A stretch of DNA of 64,000 nt from Paucibacter sp. Y2R2-4 (GTDB lineage Bacteria; Pseudomonadota; Gammaproteobacteria; Burkholderiales; Burkholderiaceae_C): assembly GCF_025717535.1 (NCBI RefSeq), contig NZ_JAJIRO010000005.1, positions 124,001-188,000 on the forward strand, in the 5' to 3' direction. The notes beneath the pieces were generated by a model, which did not search any database, was not told the origin of the DNA, and saw nothing but the letters and a program-made list of their open reading frames with translations. This document shows positions 1 through 7,914 of the stretch, one piece after another. Both the position numbers and the translations under genes were made by a program. Numbering within the stretch: position 1 is the first letter of the stretch; each line of letters starts with the position of its first letter.

Positions 1-1170
1 GGTTGGCAGGTCAATATCGACAAAACGACCTACCAGAAGTACCAGGCCGTCAAGATCGAACCCCTGGCCGGGAAGTTGCGTCAGCATGTGCACAAGGCCA
101 GCGGAGCTGCGCGCAACCTTGGTTACGGCGTGATCGAGCTGAAGTCTGAAGAGGCTTGCCCCTTTCTAGATCAGGCCAAGCTGTGCAGCATTCAAACAGC
201 GCTCGGGCCAGAGGCCCTGTCGCGGACCTGTAGCGACTACCCACGCATCTACACCCAGGACGGATCACATCTTGGCCTGAGCGCCAGCCTGAGTTGTCCT
301 GAAGCGGCCCGAATAGCCTTAACGCAGCCAGATGCACTGGAGATGGAAAGCCTCACGCTGCCTTTTGCCAACCCAGGTTTGGTGCCCGTCGGACGTCGGC
401 TGGCGCCGCTTGCGGCGAATGAGGCTGATCCAGTGAGACGCCACGCGAGCCTCCTGCGGGAGGCTTTGTTGACCTTGATTCGTCAACCGGGTCTGAGCGC
501 AGCCCAGGCCATGGTGGTTTGCGGCATGTTGTTGCGTCGGGTTGCTAAATCAGTCAGCGCCGATGAGATCGCGATTGGCCAGCAGGCTGAGCAGATGCAA
601 GACCCCACGAGCGTGGCCGAGCAAGGCATGGCGGATGCCATGGCTCACTACCTGAGCCCCGAGTTCCTGTCGCGCGCACCTGGGCAGCTGCGCGCATTGC
701 CGGTGCTCAAAGAAGTTCAATCCGCGCTCTTGATGGGGGCGACCGAGCAGTTCTTGTCACAGCATGGGGGGCGCGCTTCGTTCCGCTTGCTGATGAGCGA
801 GGCGGGGCCGGGCTTTCAGTCGCCAGGCGCGGGCTTGGCGCGCTTTGCTGAGCTGGATGCCGCTCAGCCGCATTTGCTGAAGAACTATCTGCTCAACAGC
901 TTGATCGGTGACTTGTTTCCTCGCAATGGCGCGGCTGAGCTGGAAGAAGAATTCATGGCGATCGCGGTGCGCTTCGCTTTGATCCAGTTCTATCTGAAGG
1001 GCTTGGCTGCCAGGGCTGAACACGACTTTGGCGCTGACGATTTTGTTCGCGTGGTCTATGTGGTGGCCCGCAATATCGAGCACAACCGGCGTTTCATGCC
1101 TACGGTGCTGAAGGCGCTGCGCGATCAGGATGCGCTGCGCTTGGAGGTGCTGGTGACGCTGGTCGGCTGA
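1..1170 (+). CDS. fliB: Flagellin lysine-N-methylase FliB (5'-truncated by window edge)
   Basis: FliB methylates surface lysines of flagellin using S-adenosylmethionine. The frame is open from base 1 with no stop, so the true start lies outside the window. The visible N-terminal part runs GWQVNIDKTTYQKY, followed about 60 residues later by a Cys-rich stretch ending CSDYPR; both resemble the FliB family. The remainder is helical and rich in Ala/Leu, as in other family members. The CxxCC-type cluster expected just before GWQV would lie upstream of the window. It stops 11 bp from the convergent methyltransferase gene and sits next to flhDC, which supports a role in flagellin modification. Assignment rests on motif memory, not on a search. 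Confidence 0.8.
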   Translation, partial: GWQVNIDKTTYQKYQAVKIEPLAGKLRQHVHKASGAARNLGYGVIELKSEEACPFLDQAKLCSIQTALGPEALSRTCSDYPRIYTQDGSHLGLSASLSCPEAARIALTQPDALEMESLTLPFANPGLVPVGRRLAPLAANEADPVRRHASLLREALLTLIRQPGLSAAQAMVVCGMLLRRVAKSVSADEIAIGQQAEQMQDPTSVAEQGMADAMAHYLSPEFLSRAPGQLRALPVLKEVQSALLMGATEQFLSQHGGRASFRLLMSEAGPGFQSPGAGLARFAELDAAQPHLLKNYLLNSLIGDLFPRNGAAELEEEFMAIAVRFALIQFYLKGLAARAEHDFGADDFVRVVYVVARNIEHNRRFMPTVLKALRDQDALRLEVLVTLVG

Positions 1171-1180
1171 GGCTTGAGCC

Positions 1181-1843
1181 TCAGGTCTCGCTGGAGGCGG
1201 CGGCCTTCACCCGGTTCGCCACCACCAGCAAAGACATGCGGTTGAAGAACCACATGCCTTCCACCGCCCAGGGCGTGAACTTGCGCAGCACATTGCTCAG
1301 GGTGTAGGGCGTGTACCAGCAGTTGTGGTCGGGGTGTACCACTTCCACAAAGGTCTGCGCGCCGCTGCTGTAGTCGAAGTGGCGGCGAAAGCAGCTGTAG
1401 GCGTCGGGCACCGTGATCGCATACTGATCCGCGCCCAGTGCGTCCAGATGGCGGAAAAAGCCCTCGACATCGGGCACATGTTCCAGCACTTCGGGCACCA
1501 GCACCAGGTCGTATTGGTCTTTGACCTGACTCCAATCAGAAAAGAGCCGTCCACGCAGATGCGGCTGCATGCTGCTGAAGGCTTCGTGGTTGATGTCGAA
1601 GCCGTCGAGCTGACAAAGCGGATCCAGGCGCAGATGCAAAGACTGGTTCAGATCGGTGATGGGCCAGTCCACGCAACCGACATGCAGCACCCGTTTGCCC
1701 TCGCACATGGGGCCAAACACCTCCATGCGCGACTTGCCCACCAAGTCTTCTCCGACCCAGGTTTTTTGCACAAAGTAGGGCGCGTGCGCGTGCTCCAGCG
1801 CAGACACCGGCGTTTGCGGAACTTTCTTCATCGTCGACGTCAT
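1181..1843 (-). CDS. Class I SAM-dependent methyltransferase
   Basis: A soluble 220-residue protein with a Rossmann methyltransferase core. Motif I reads VLHVGCVDWP at about residues 52-61, an acidic ribose-binding position follows in DGFDIN, and a later segment LVLVPEVLEHVPD matches the usual motif II/III region of Methyltransf_11/23-type enzymes. The substrate cannot be read from the sequence. Its ATG directly abuts the stop codon of the upstream glycosyltransferase gene, so the two are almost certainly co-transcribed and translationally coupled. Lying between fliB and flhDC, it may help modify flagellin or a flagellin glycan; that is inference from position only. Confidence 0.75.
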   Translation of the reverse strand: MTSTMKKVPQTPVSALEHAHAPYFVQKTWVGEDLVGKSRMEVFGPMCEGKRVLHVGCVDWPITDLNQSLHLRLDPLCQLDGFDINHEAFSSMQPHLRGRLFSDWSQVKDQYDLVLVPEVLEHVPDVEGFFRHLDALGADQYAITVPDAYSCFRRHFDYSSGAQTFVEVVHPDHNCWYTPYTLSNVLRKFTPWAVEGMWFFNRMSLLVVANRVKAAASSET

Positions 1844-2485
1844 TCAGGCCACCTTTCGCTTGTGCAACTCGTCATAGCACTGCAAGGTGCTGCCCCAGGC
1901 TTGGTCGGCGAAGGGCAGGGCAGGGCCGCTGTACTGCGCGCCGCTGAAATGGTTTGGAATGAAATAGTGGCTGGGCCAAATCGTCAATCCGGCGTATTGA
2001 TGCATGCGGTGGCACTCGGTCAGGAATAGCGGGCCGACACTTTGCCAGGCCATGCGGTCGTCCACCCGTTCGGTGTTTTGCAGATCCAGAATCATCTGGC
2101 CGAAGAAGGGGTTTTCCGGCACCGAGGCCACATAGCCGGCGGCAATCAGACCGGGCCGTGCCAACTCGTTCTCCCAGCAGGCACAAGCCTCACCTTCGAA
2201 CAGCCAGGGCTCCAGGGGGCGGCGGCAAACGCTGTCGGCGTCCACCACAAAGCCACCCTCCTGGTAGAGGATTTCCCAGCGCATCAAATCGGCCACGCCA
2301 TTGAGTTCGCGCCGAGACATATCTCGCATGTGGCGGGCATTGATCCAGCCATAGTCGGCCAACTCAGCATTGCCCCAGACCTTCAGCGTCCAGTCGGGAT
2401 TGAGATCGCGCCAAGTGGCGATGCAGTTGTCGGGCCGCTTGCTTTCGTCGCCGACCCAGATCACATGCAGGGTACGTGGAATCAT
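1844..2485 (-). CDS. GT32-type (OCH1-like) sugar transferase with DXD motif
   Basis: A 213-residue protein beginning IPRTLHVIWVGD, the N-terminal signature of the Gly_transf_sug/GT32 group. A DXD metal and nucleotide-sugar site is at residues 82-84 (VDADS), preceded by the family's conserved helix around LMRWEILYQEGG. No signal peptide or membrane segment is visible, so it is probably cytoplasmic. It is the first gene of a two-gene minus-strand unit with the abutting methyltransferase and diverges from flhD across a 308-bp spacer. Flagellin glycosylation or decoration of a surface polysaccharide are both plausible; the neighbourhood favours the former but does not prove it. Confidence 0.78.
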   Translation of the reverse strand: MIPRTLHVIWVGDESKRPDNCIATWRDLNPDWTLKVWGNAELADYGWINARHMRDMSRRELNGVADLMRWEILYQEGGFVVDADSVCRRPLEPWLFEGEACACWENELARPGLIAAGYVASVPENPFFGQMILDLQNTERVDDRMAWQSVGPLFLTECHRMHQYAGLTIWPSHYFIPNHFSGAQYSGPALPFADQAWGSTLQCYDELHKRKVA

Positions 2486-2566
2486 CGCTTTGCTCCACAG
2501 TCAAAACAGATCTGCAATCTAGCGGCAGGCTGCTTCGGCCAAAGCTGAGATAAGGCCTGACTTCGC

Positions 2567-2661
2567 TTCCTACATTCCTACAAGGAAAAATTGCCGCTTT
2601 GCCCGGAAAACTGCGGTTTACCTGGGAGGGCAAGGCCAGCGCAGGGCAGGGTTGTAGGAAT
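2567..2661. repeat. Three TTCCTACA octamers (tandem pair plus inverted copy) in the GT32/flhD divergent spacer
   Basis: TTCCTACA occurs at 2567-2574 and again immediately at 2575-2582. The inverted form TGTAGGAA is at 2653-2660. The last direct copy and the inverted copy extend to a perfect 10-bp inverted repeat (ATTCCTACAA at 2574-2583, TTGTAGGAAT at 2652-2661). The spacer 2486-2793 holds no gene, so these are candidate binding sites for a regulator of flhDC, of the glycosyltransferase unit, or of both. The protein that would bind is unknown. Confidence 0.55.
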
Positions 2662-2736
2662 TTGCCTGACAGGGGTGAGAGACAAACAAGGACTCAAGGC
2701 CTGGATTTGGGCTGATGTTCCGGGCCTGTTTGGATC

Positions 2737-2771
2737 TTCACAATTCGTTCCAAGTTGTTACGAATCGTGAA
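2737..2771. promoter_or_regulatory. Inverted repeat / leader hairpin just upstream of flhD
   Basis: TTCACAATTCGT (2737-2748) and ACGAATCGTGAA (2760-2771) are complementary at 11 of 12 positions around an 11-nt loop. The structure ends 22 bp before the flhD ATG and 11 bp before its GGAG ribosome-binding site. It could be a dyad operator or, if the transcript starts upstream, a 12-bp stem in the flhDC leader. Which role applies cannot be settled without the transcription start. Confidence 0.6.
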
Positions 2772-2793
2772 GTCCAAAACCTGGAGCCGCCAA

Positions 2794-3117
2794 ATGAACG
2801 CAGACCAAATCCTCGCCGAAATCCGTGAAGCCAATCTGTCTTACCTGATGCTGGCGCAGAACCTGATCCGCGCTGACCGTGAGCAGGCCCTGTACCGCCT
2901 GGGCATCTCGGAAGACACCGCCACGCTGATCGCCACACTGAGCCCGGCTCAGCTGATGAAGATTGCCTCCGGCAACACGCTGCTGTGCCGCTTCCGCATG
3001 GACGACGATCTGGTCTGGGGCTTGCTGACCAGCCACGGCAAGTCGGCCGCCAACGACGGCGTGTCCCGCCTGCACGCTTCTATCTTGATGGCCGGCCGCC
3101 ACCAAGAAGCTGCCTGA
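2794..3117 (+). CDS. flhD: Flagellar master regulator subunit FlhD
   Basis: FlhD forms a hetero-oligomer with FlhC that activates class II flagellar promoters with sigma-70 RNA polymerase. The 107-residue protein has the usual length, the typical N-terminus MNADQILAEIREANLSYL, and Cys65, the residue that forms the inter-subunit disulfide in the enterobacterial protein. I chose the ATG at 2794 because a GGAG ribosome-binding site lies 7 bp upstream; an in-frame upstream start at 2755 would begin inside the inverted repeat. flhC follows after 43 bp. The presence of FlhDC together with FlhF and a FlhG-like protein in the same region fits betaproteobacterial flagellar control. Confidence 0.96.
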   Translation: MNADQILAEIREANLSYLMLAQNLIRADREQALYRLGISEDTATLIATLSPAQLMKIASGNTLLCRFRMDDDLVWGLLTSHGKSAANDGVSRLHASILMAGRHQEAA

Positions 3118-3160
3118 TTTCAGATATTCCGACGAACCTCTTTCTGACCGAGACCCCATC

Positions 3161-3697
3161 ATGCGCAACAAGAGCATCGTGACCGAAGCCCGCCAAATCG
3201 AACGTGCGGTGACCCTGATCAACCTGGGCGCGCGCCTGCAGGTGCTGGAGTCGGAAACCGATATGTCTTACGAGCGCCTGCTGCGCCTGTACAAGGAAGT
3301 CTCGGGCAAGAGCCCCAGCAAGGGTCAGCTGCCGTTCTCGACCGACTGGTTCATGACCTGGCAGCCGAATATCCACGCCTCGCTGTTCTTGAATGTGCAT
3401 GAGTACCTGAACAAGGTCTCGGAGCTGGACGAGATTGATGCGGTCATCAAGGCCTATCAGCTCTACCAAGAGCAGACGCAGGCGCAAGGCCTGGAAGCCA
3501 TGCTGTCCATCACTCGCGCCTGGCGCCTGGTGAAGTTCATCGACAACGGCATGCTGACGATGACCAAGTGCTCGGACTGCGGCGGCCACTTTGTGACGCA
3601 TCCACACGAGATTGCGCGCCACTTTGTCTGCGGCATGTGCAACCCGCCGGCCCGTGCTGGCAAGGGCCGCGCCCAGGGTTCGATCCAGATGCACTGA
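3161..3697 (+). CDS. flhC: Flagellar master regulator subunit FlhC
   Basis: FlhC is the DNA-binding partner of FlhD. The 178-residue protein carries the four zinc-binding cysteines at positions 137, 140, 157 and 160 (KCSDC and VCGMC), the same numbering as in the enterobacterial protein. It lies 43 bp downstream of flhD in the same direction. The next gene, a membrane-anchored methyltransferase, begins only 3 bp after its stop codon, suggesting a three-gene transcript. Confidence 0.97.
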   Translation: MRNKSIVTEARQIERAVTLINLGARLQVLESETDMSYERLLRLYKEVSGKSPSKGQLPFSTDWFMTWQPNIHASLFLNVHEYLNKVSELDEIDAVIKAYQLYQEQTQAQGLEAMLSITRAWRLVKFIDNGMLTMTKCSDCGGHFVTHPHEIARHFVCGMCNPPARAGKGRAQGSIQMH

Positions 3698-3700
3698 AAC

Positions 3701-4489
3701 ATGTCGGCGAGCCCAATCTTGCCGATCGCGCCCAAAAGACTTGCCGCCGGGATTGCCCCGCTGATGCGTTGGCCGCTGCCGGCGCTCTTCAGCTGGGGTG
3801 CTGCTTGGGCGGCATTTCTTTTCTTGTCGCGCGCCGGCCTGGGTCTTCTTGCGGCCTTGCTGCTGGCGAGCGCCGTTGGAGCGAGCCTGGCTCTGCTGCA
3901 CTCAGCCCGTTGGCGCCGCATCATGGTGGCCTTGGGCTTTCCTTTGTCTGTGCTGATGTCCGGCCAACTTACGGCCATGCCGGCGTGGACCTGGTTGCTG
4001 CCCCTGGCCTTGTTGGCCTTGGCCTATCCGAGCCGCAGCTGGGGCGATGCGCCGCTATTCCCCACCCCTCGCAACGCCTTGGCCTCTTTGCGCGAACTGG
4101 CCCCGCTGCCCGAGGGCGCGCGGCTCTTGGATGCGGGCTGTGGCTTGGGCCACGGCTTGCGCGAGCTGAGGCGCGCCTATCCTCAGGCCCGCATCGAAGG
4201 CATCGAGTGGAGTGGCTTGCTGGCACTGGCCGTTGCCTGGCGCTGCCGCTGGGCCAAGATCCACCGGGGTGATATGTGGGCGCAAAGCTGGCGCCCTTAC
4301 GCCTTGGTCTATGTTTTTCAGCGGCCGGAAACGATGGCTCGGGTGTGGGCTAAGGCCTGCTCCGAATTGTCGCCGTCGGCCTGGTTGGTCAGCCTGGACT
4401 TTGCTGTTCCCGAGCAAAAGCCGAGGGCGACGCTGGCATTGCCGCGCGGGCACAGTCTTTGGATTTACCAGATTCCCGCCAAGCAATGA
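3701..4489 (+). CDS. Membrane-anchored class I methyltransferase between flhC and motA
   Basis: The first 110 residues form about three or four hydrophobic segments (around 25-45, 46-66, 75-92 and 96-110). The rest is a SAM-dependent methyltransferase fold with motif I LLDAGCGLGHG at about 142-152 and an acidic second-strand residue in EGIEWS. It starts 3 bp after flhC and ends about 60 bp before the sigma-28 promoter of motA, so it belongs with the master-regulator transcript. The substrate is unknown. A membrane-associated flagellar or lipid substrate is possible but nothing in the sequence identifies it. Confidence 0.75.
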   Translation: MSASPILPIAPKRLAAGIAPLMRWPLPALFSWGAAWAAFLFLSRAGLGLLAALLLASAVGASLALLHSARWRRIMVALGFPLSVLMSGQLTAMPAWTWLLPLALLALAYPSRSWGDAPLFPTPRNALASLRELAPLPEGARLLDAGCGLGHGLRELRRAYPQARIEGIEWSGLLALAVAWRCRWAKIHRGDMWAQSWRPYALVYVFQRPETMARVWAKACSELSPSAWLVSLDFAVPEQKPRATLALPRGHSLWIYQIPAKQ

Positions 4490-4552
4490 GCGCGTTAGCA
4501 CGGTCAAAACCGCTCAGATGCAGGGATTGAGCCCCCACGGCTGACGGCACAC

Positions 4553-4579
4553 TCAAGAGCCATCAATCCCCGCCGATAT
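4553..4579 (+). promoter_or_regulatory. Sigma-28 (FliA) promoter of motAB-cheYZ
   Basis: TCAAGAGC at 4553-4560 and GCCGATAT at 4572-4579 are separated by exactly 11 bp. This fits the sigma-28 consensus TAAAGTTT-N11-GCCGATAA, with seven of eight -10 positions matching. The -10 element ends 29 bp before the motA ATG. It places the motor and chemotaxis genes in the late flagellar class, dependent on fliA at 14,033. Confidence 0.85.
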
Positions 4580-4608
4580 GGGCAGGGAAGCATCACTCAA
4601 AAAACACT

Positions 4609-5469
4609 ATGTTCGTCATCATCGGCTGGGCCATCTCCATGGCTTGCATCTTCGGCGTCTACATTGCCCACGGCGGCAATATCAGCGTCATCTTGCATGC
4701 CTTGCCATTTGAGGTCACCACTATTCTGGGGGCCGCCATCGGCGCCTTTCTGGCGAACAACCAGATGAAGGTGGTGAAGGCGGCCGTGGCCGGCTTGGGC
4801 AGCTGCTTCAAGGGCAGCAAGTTCAGCAAGGCCCGCTATATGGAGCTGCTGGCGCTGATGTATGACATCTTGCAAAAGGCCCGCAAAGAGGGTCTGATGT
4901 CGATTGAAAAAGACGTCGAAGACCCGCACTCCTCGCCGCTGTTTCAAAAATACCCAACCGTTGGCAATGACCACCATGTCACCGAGTTCATTACTGATTA
5001 CCTGCGCATGATGGTGTCCGGCAATTTGAACGCGCATGAGATCGAGTCGTTGATGGATGCTGAGATCGACACTCACCACGCCGAAGAGCACGCCGCCGTG
5101 GCCGCGCTGCAGCGCATCGCCGGCGGCCTGCCCGCCTTCGGGATTGTGGCGGCCGTGCTGGGTGTGGTGAACACCATGGGCTCGGTGGGCCAACCACCCG
5201 CCGTGCTGGGCGGCATGATCGGCTCCGCGCTGGTGGGTACGTTTCTGGGCATTTTGATGGCCTATGGTTTCGCCGAGCCACTGGCCGGTTTGCTGGAGCA
5301 AAAAGTGGAAGATGCCGGCAAAGAGTTGCAGTGCATCAAGACCACCTTGCTGGCCAGCATGCAGGGCTACGCGCCCCAGGTGGCGATCGAATTCGGCCGC
5401 AAGGTGCTGTTCTCGGGCGATCGCCCCAGCTTCTCTGAACTCGAAGGTCATGTGAAGGGCAAGAAGTGA
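4609..5469 (+). CDS. motA: Flagellar motor stator protein MotA
   Basis: MotA is the proton-channel stator subunit that turns the rotor through its cytoplasmic loop. The 286-residue length and four-helix layout fit the family: two N-terminal membrane segments (about 1-20 and 34-50), a long charged cytoplasmic loop, and two later segments (about 170-190 and 200-222) containing GGLPAFGIVAAVLGVV. Expression is likely driven by the sigma-28 promoter directly upstream. motB follows after 57 bp. Confidence 0.97.
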   Translation: MFVIIGWAISMACIFGVYIAHGGNISVILHALPFEVTTILGAAIGAFLANNQMKVVKAAVAGLGSCFKGSKFSKARYMELLALMYDILQKARKEGLMSIEKDVEDPHSSPLFQKYPTVGNDHHVTEFITDYLRMMVSGNLNAHEIESLMDAEIDTHHAEEHAAVAALQRIAGGLPAFGIVAAVLGVVNTMGSVGQPPAVLGGMIGSALVGTFLGILMAYGFAEPLAGLLEQKVEDAGKELQCIKTTLLASMQGYAPQVAIEFGRKVLFSGDRPSFSELEGHVKGKK

Positions 5470-5526
5470 GCCTTGTCGTCCTTCATGCTTTGCAACGCTT
5501 GATGACTGGACTCGAGGGAGGCTGTC

Positions 5527-6477
5527 ATGGCGGGTGACGCCAAAAAGCTCCAGCCCATCATCATCAAGCGCGTCAAGAAGGGCGGCCATGCCGCGCATGG
5601 CGGCGCGTGGAAGATTGCTTACGCCGACTTCGTGACGGCCATGATGGCCTTCTTTCTTTTGATGTGGCTGCTCGGTTCCACCACCGAGGGCGACAAGAAA
5701 GGCATTGCCGACTACTTTGGCTCACCCTTGAAGGTAGCCATGCAGGGCGGTTCGGGTTCCGGGGATTCTTCGCATGTGGTCAAGGGAGGCGGCAAGGACC
5801 TCACCCGTGAGACCGGCCAGGTCAAGTCGGGCGATGTCGAGGCCAAGCAGCGCAGCTTCAGCCTACGCGCCTTGAAGGAAGAGCAGCGCAAGGCCGAGCG
5901 CGCTCGACTTGAGCAGTTGAAGGAAAAAGTCGAGGAAGTGCTGGCCAGCAACCCACAACTGGCCACCATGGGCGGGCAGATCCGGCTCGACATGACCAAA
6001 GAGGGCTTGCGCATCCAAATTGTTGACGAGAACAATCGAGCGATGTTTGACAGCGGCAGCGCGGTGGTCAAGCCCCATATGCGTCAATTGCTTCGAGAGC
6101 TGGGTTCCGTCTTGTCCGAGGTGCCCAATCGACTGACGCTGGAGGGGCACACCGACGCGCAAGCTTTTCCGGGCGGTGATCGAGGCTATAGCAATTGGGA
6201 ATTGTCCGCCGATCGTGCCAACGCTTCGCGGCGAGAATTGATCGCCGGGGGCCTGCCCGAGCCGCGTACATTGCGGGTTCAGGGCTTGGCCTCCAGCAAG
6301 CTACTGGACAGCAAACAGCCGGAAAGTCCGATCAACCGACGTATCAGCATCATCGTCATGAACCGCGACGCGGAAGACGCCGTTTTAAAGAACTTGCCCC
6401 CTGATGAACCGGCCGGTGAGGGCGATGATGCGAATGCCGAAAAAAGTCCCTCAAGTTCTGCCCCCAAGCCCCGATAA
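5527..6477 (+). CDS. motB: Flagellar motor stator protein MotB
   Basis: MotB anchors the stator to peptidoglycan and carries the proton-accepting aspartate. The single membrane segment (about 30-50) reads YADFVTAMMAFFLLMWLL, with the catalytic Asp at residue 34. It is followed by a plug/linker region and an OmpA-like peptidoglycan-binding domain at about 150-285, including LEGHTDAQ. A GGGAGG ribosome-binding site lies just upstream of the ATG. The C-terminal tail of about 35 residues is charged and probably disordered. Confidence 0.97.
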   Translation: MAGDAKKLQPIIIKRVKKGGHAAHGGAWKIAYADFVTAMMAFFLLMWLLGSTTEGDKKGIADYFGSPLKVAMQGGSGSGDSSHVVKGGGKDLTRETGQVKSGDVEAKQRSFSLRALKEEQRKAERARLEQLKEKVEEVLASNPQLATMGGQIRLDMTKEGLRIQIVDENNRAMFDSGSAVVKPHMRQLLRELGSVLSEVPNRLTLEGHTDAQAFPGGDRGYSNWELSADRANASRRELIAGGLPEPRTLRVQGLASSKLLDSKQPESPINRRISIIVMNRDAEDAVLKNLPPDEPAGEGDDANAEKSPSSSAPKPR

Positions 6478-6504
6478 ATCTCTCTAGCCCTTGCGAGGAA
6501 AGCC

Positions 6505-6897
6505 ATGAGCACAGACATGAAATTTTTGGTTGTTGACGACTTCTCCACCATGCGGCGTATCGTGCGCGGCTTGCTGAAGGAGATCGGCTACAACAACTGC
6601 GAAGAAGCCGAAGACGGGGTTGAAGCCCTGAATATGCTGAAGCAAGCCAAGTTCGACTTTGTAGTCAGCGACATCAATATGCCCAATATGACGGGTTTTG
6701 AATTGCTCAAGGCCATCAAGGAAGATCCCAATCTGAAGCACCTGCCGGTGCTGATGGTGACCGCCGAAGCGCGCAAAGAGGACATCGTGCTGGCTGCCCA
6801 GTCGGGTGCCGCCGGGTACATCGTCAAGCCTTTCACCAAGGCGACGCTGGAGGAAAAAGTCCAGAAGATCATGCAAAAACTGGCCGCTGCGGCCTGA
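6505..6897 (+). CDS. cheY: Chemotaxis response regulator CheY
   Basis: A single-domain receiver of 130 residues that, when phosphorylated, binds the flagellar switch. The acidic pocket is Asp11-Asp12, the phosphorylation site is Asp56 ([12 protein letters not shown]), and the conserved Thr and Lys are in MVTAEA and YIVKPF. It sits 27 bp after motB and 14 bp before cheZ, an order typical of Burkholderiales. No cheA, cheW or cheR lies in the window. Confidence 0.97.
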   Translation: MSTDMKFLVVDDFSTMRRIVRGLLKEIGYNNCEEAEDGVEALNMLKQAKFDFVVSDINMPNMTGFELLKAIKEDPNLKHLPVLMVTAEARKEDIVLAAQSGAAGYIVKPFTKATLEEKVQKIMQKLAAAA

Positions 6898-6911
6898 GCG
6901 GGGGGAACACC

Positions 6912-7547
6912 ATGTCGATTGATCAACTGAGCAAATTGAATGTGGGCACCGACCCCTTGTCGGTGTCTCCCGAGGTGTTTCAGCAAATCGGCACCATCAC
7001 CCGCGTGCTGCATGACACCATGCAGCAACTGGGCGTCATGCCCAAGTTGCAGGTCGCAACCGATGGCCTGCCCGATGCCCGCAGCCGCCTGAGCTACATC
7101 GCTACCAAGACGGCAGCCGCAGCTAACAAGGTGTTGAATTCGGTCGACCAGGCCAAGGAAGACCACGCCTTCATCTCCAAGGCCACCAATGAAATGGCCG
7201 CGGCTTTGGTTGCTGACCCCGTCAAGGCGGTGGCCAGCGGTGCGGTGTTGAACTTCGTTAAAGAAGTCGATGCCCGTACGGCGCGGATTGACGGCCACCT
7301 GACCGACATCATGATGGCGCAGGACTTCCATGACCTGACGGGTCAGGTGGTTGCCAAAGTGGTGACTTTGGCCAACGATCTAGAAGACAGCCTGGTCAAG
7401 CTCTTGGTGTCCATCGTGCCGCCCGAGCAGCGCGAGAAAGTGGACCCGAACATCTTGCAAGGCCCCGTGGTCAACCCCGAAGGCCGCACCGATGTGGTGG
7501 CCGATCAGGGCGAAGTGGACGATTTGCTGGCCAGCCTCGGTTTCTGA
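6912..7547 (+). CDS. cheZ: CheY-P phosphatase CheZ
   Basis: CheZ dephosphorylates CheY-P. The core helix contains MMAQDFHDLTGQV, with Asp141 and catalytic Gln145 corresponding to Asp143 and Gln147 of the enterobacterial enzyme. The C-terminus ends GEVDDLLASLGF, the conserved CheY-docking peptide. At 211 residues it has the usual length. It is the last gene of the motA-motB-cheY-cheZ unit and is followed by an intrinsic terminator. Confidence 0.97.
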   Translation: MSIDQLSKLNVGTDPLSVSPEVFQQIGTITRVLHDTMQQLGVMPKLQVATDGLPDARSRLSYIATKTAAAANKVLNSVDQAKEDHAFISKATNEMAAALVADPVKAVASGAVLNFVKEVDARTARIDGHLTDIMMAQDFHDLTGQVVAKVVTLANDLEDSLVKLLVSIVPPEQREKVDPNILQGPVVNPEGRTDVVADQGEVDDLLASLGF

Positions 7548-7568
7548 CCCCTCGGCCCGCATCAAAAG

Positions 7569-7592
7569 AACCCGCATCAGGCGGGTTTTTTG
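7569..7592 (+). terminator. Rho-independent terminator after cheZ
   Basis: CCCGC (7571-7575) pairs with GCGGG (7581-7585) around a 5-nt loop. The stem is extended by flanking A-T pairs and followed by TTTTTTG and further T residues. It lies 22 bp after the cheZ stop and closes the motAB-cheYZ transcript. Confidence 0.85.
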
Positions 7593-7655
7593 TTTTTTGG
7601 AATGCAGCTTTCGGCAGAGGCTGAAGTTGGCGCATTGCAGTCCATTGTTTGGGCG

Positions 7656-7914
7656 GTGCTCAGGCCACTTGGGGGCTCTGCGCCGCTCCTGTCCCCCGCC
7701 CCGGTCTTCGCCCGGGGCTCCACCTTTACCTCGCGTCGCAAAGCCCCCAAGCGTCCTGATCCAGCGAGGCCGCGCGACTTCGACGCGGACGCACATCGAT
7801 GGAACTGCCGAGTGGCGTCGGGGGCGTGACTCCGGGAGGTAAAGGAGGAGTCGGCGCCTGCAAGGCGACGGCGGGGGACAGGAGCGGAATTACGCCCCCG
7901 ATGGCGCTCGGCAC
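7656..7914. repeat. 259-bp imperfect palindrome in the cheZ-flhB spacer
   Basis: The spacer 7548-8121 has no credible gene. Most of it is a large inverted repeat. The strongest match is 18 of 18: CCGCTCCTGTCCCCCGCC at 7683-7700 against its reverse complement at 7870-7887. The 45-bp outer arms (7656-7700 and 7870-7914) align without gaps, including a shared GGGGG core and GTGC/GCAC ends. Inner matches continue with CTTTACCTC near 7724-7732 against GAGGTAAAG near 7836-7844, with a 2-nt slip. It resembles a non-autonomous (MITE-like) or extragenic palindromic element. No target-site duplication was confirmed. The rest of the spacer (7915-8121) presumably holds the flhB promoter; I see no convincing motif there. 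Confidence 0.7.

Noticed and set aside
7590-7829. Short plus-strand open frames in the cheZ-flhB spacer
   Set aside because: They lie within the palindromic repeat, have no ribosome-binding site and no protein-like composition.
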